Shown piece by piece: positions 22,954 through 22,964 of a DNA stretch of 22,964 bases (positions are counted from its first letter, which is position 1; every line of letters starts with the position of its first letter). The stretch is from Caryophanales bacterium UBA2450 (GTDB lineage Bacteria > Bacillota_I > Bacilli_A > RFN20 > CAG-826). The notes under the pieces are model-generated. The model saw only the letters and a list, made by a program, of their open reading frames with translations. It had not been told where the DNA came from and ran no database searches. Both the position numbers and the translations under genes were made by a program. The stretch spans positions 1-22,964 of the forward strand of contig DDQE01000046.1 in assembly GCA_002342545.1 (NCBI GenBank), written 5' to 3'.

Positions 22954-22964
22954 CAAAAGGTACG

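Overview
The window is AT-rich bacterial DNA with densely packed genes. UGA is a genuine stop: mraZ, rnhC and mutS2 all end in TGA and tryptophan is TGG. This is therefore the standard bacterial code, not the Mycoplasma/Spiroplasma code. Gene content and order point to an uncultured, Mollicutes-like member of the Bacilli, of the Acholeplasma / Izemoplasma / gut RF39 type. The main reason is a division cluster reduced to mraZ-rsmH-(small membrane protein)-ftsA-like-ftsZ, with no mraY, murD, murG, ftsW or ftsI in it. This assignment is inference.

Region by region. (1) 106-4051: pheS, pheT and a yceD/DUF177 gene, closed by a hairpin terminator. (2) 4097-8200: the compact division cluster. A strong promoter leads into three 10-bp-spaced MraZ boxes, then mraZ, rsmH, an 80-residue membrane protein in the ftsL position, an internal promoter inside palindromes, an FtsA-like actin-fold protein and FtsZ, ending in a strong terminator. 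(3) 8214-11357: a large lipoprotein nuclease with His/Cys repeats, Ig-like domains and an endonuclease I domain. (4) 11398-15693: ileS-lspA-rluD, tightly overlapping. (5) 15681-20687: rnhC on the minus strand, divergent from mutS2-uvrC. Smr-type MutS2, RNase HIII and UvrC all act on DNA maintenance. (6) 20698-20880: tRNA-Arg(TCT) with its own promoter and terminator. (7) 20881-22964: an accessory segment next to the tRNA. It holds a degenerate copy of the tRNA 3' end within an imperfect inverted repeat, a palindrome-controlled two-gene operon (winged-helix AbiEi/DUF6088-like protein plus a protein with a C-terminal XRE-type helix-turn-helix), and a convergent small serine recombinase.

Regions 1-6 are mostly conserved housekeeping genes. 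The points that stand out there are regulatory: the third MraZ box lies where the ribosome binding site should be, and three promoters sit so close to their ATG that transcripts should be leaderless. The most likely place for an undescribed system is the tRNA-adjacent two-gene operon, which looks like a toxin-antitoxin or defence module whose second component is not the usual nucleotidyltransferase toxin. Its function is not known from the sequence.
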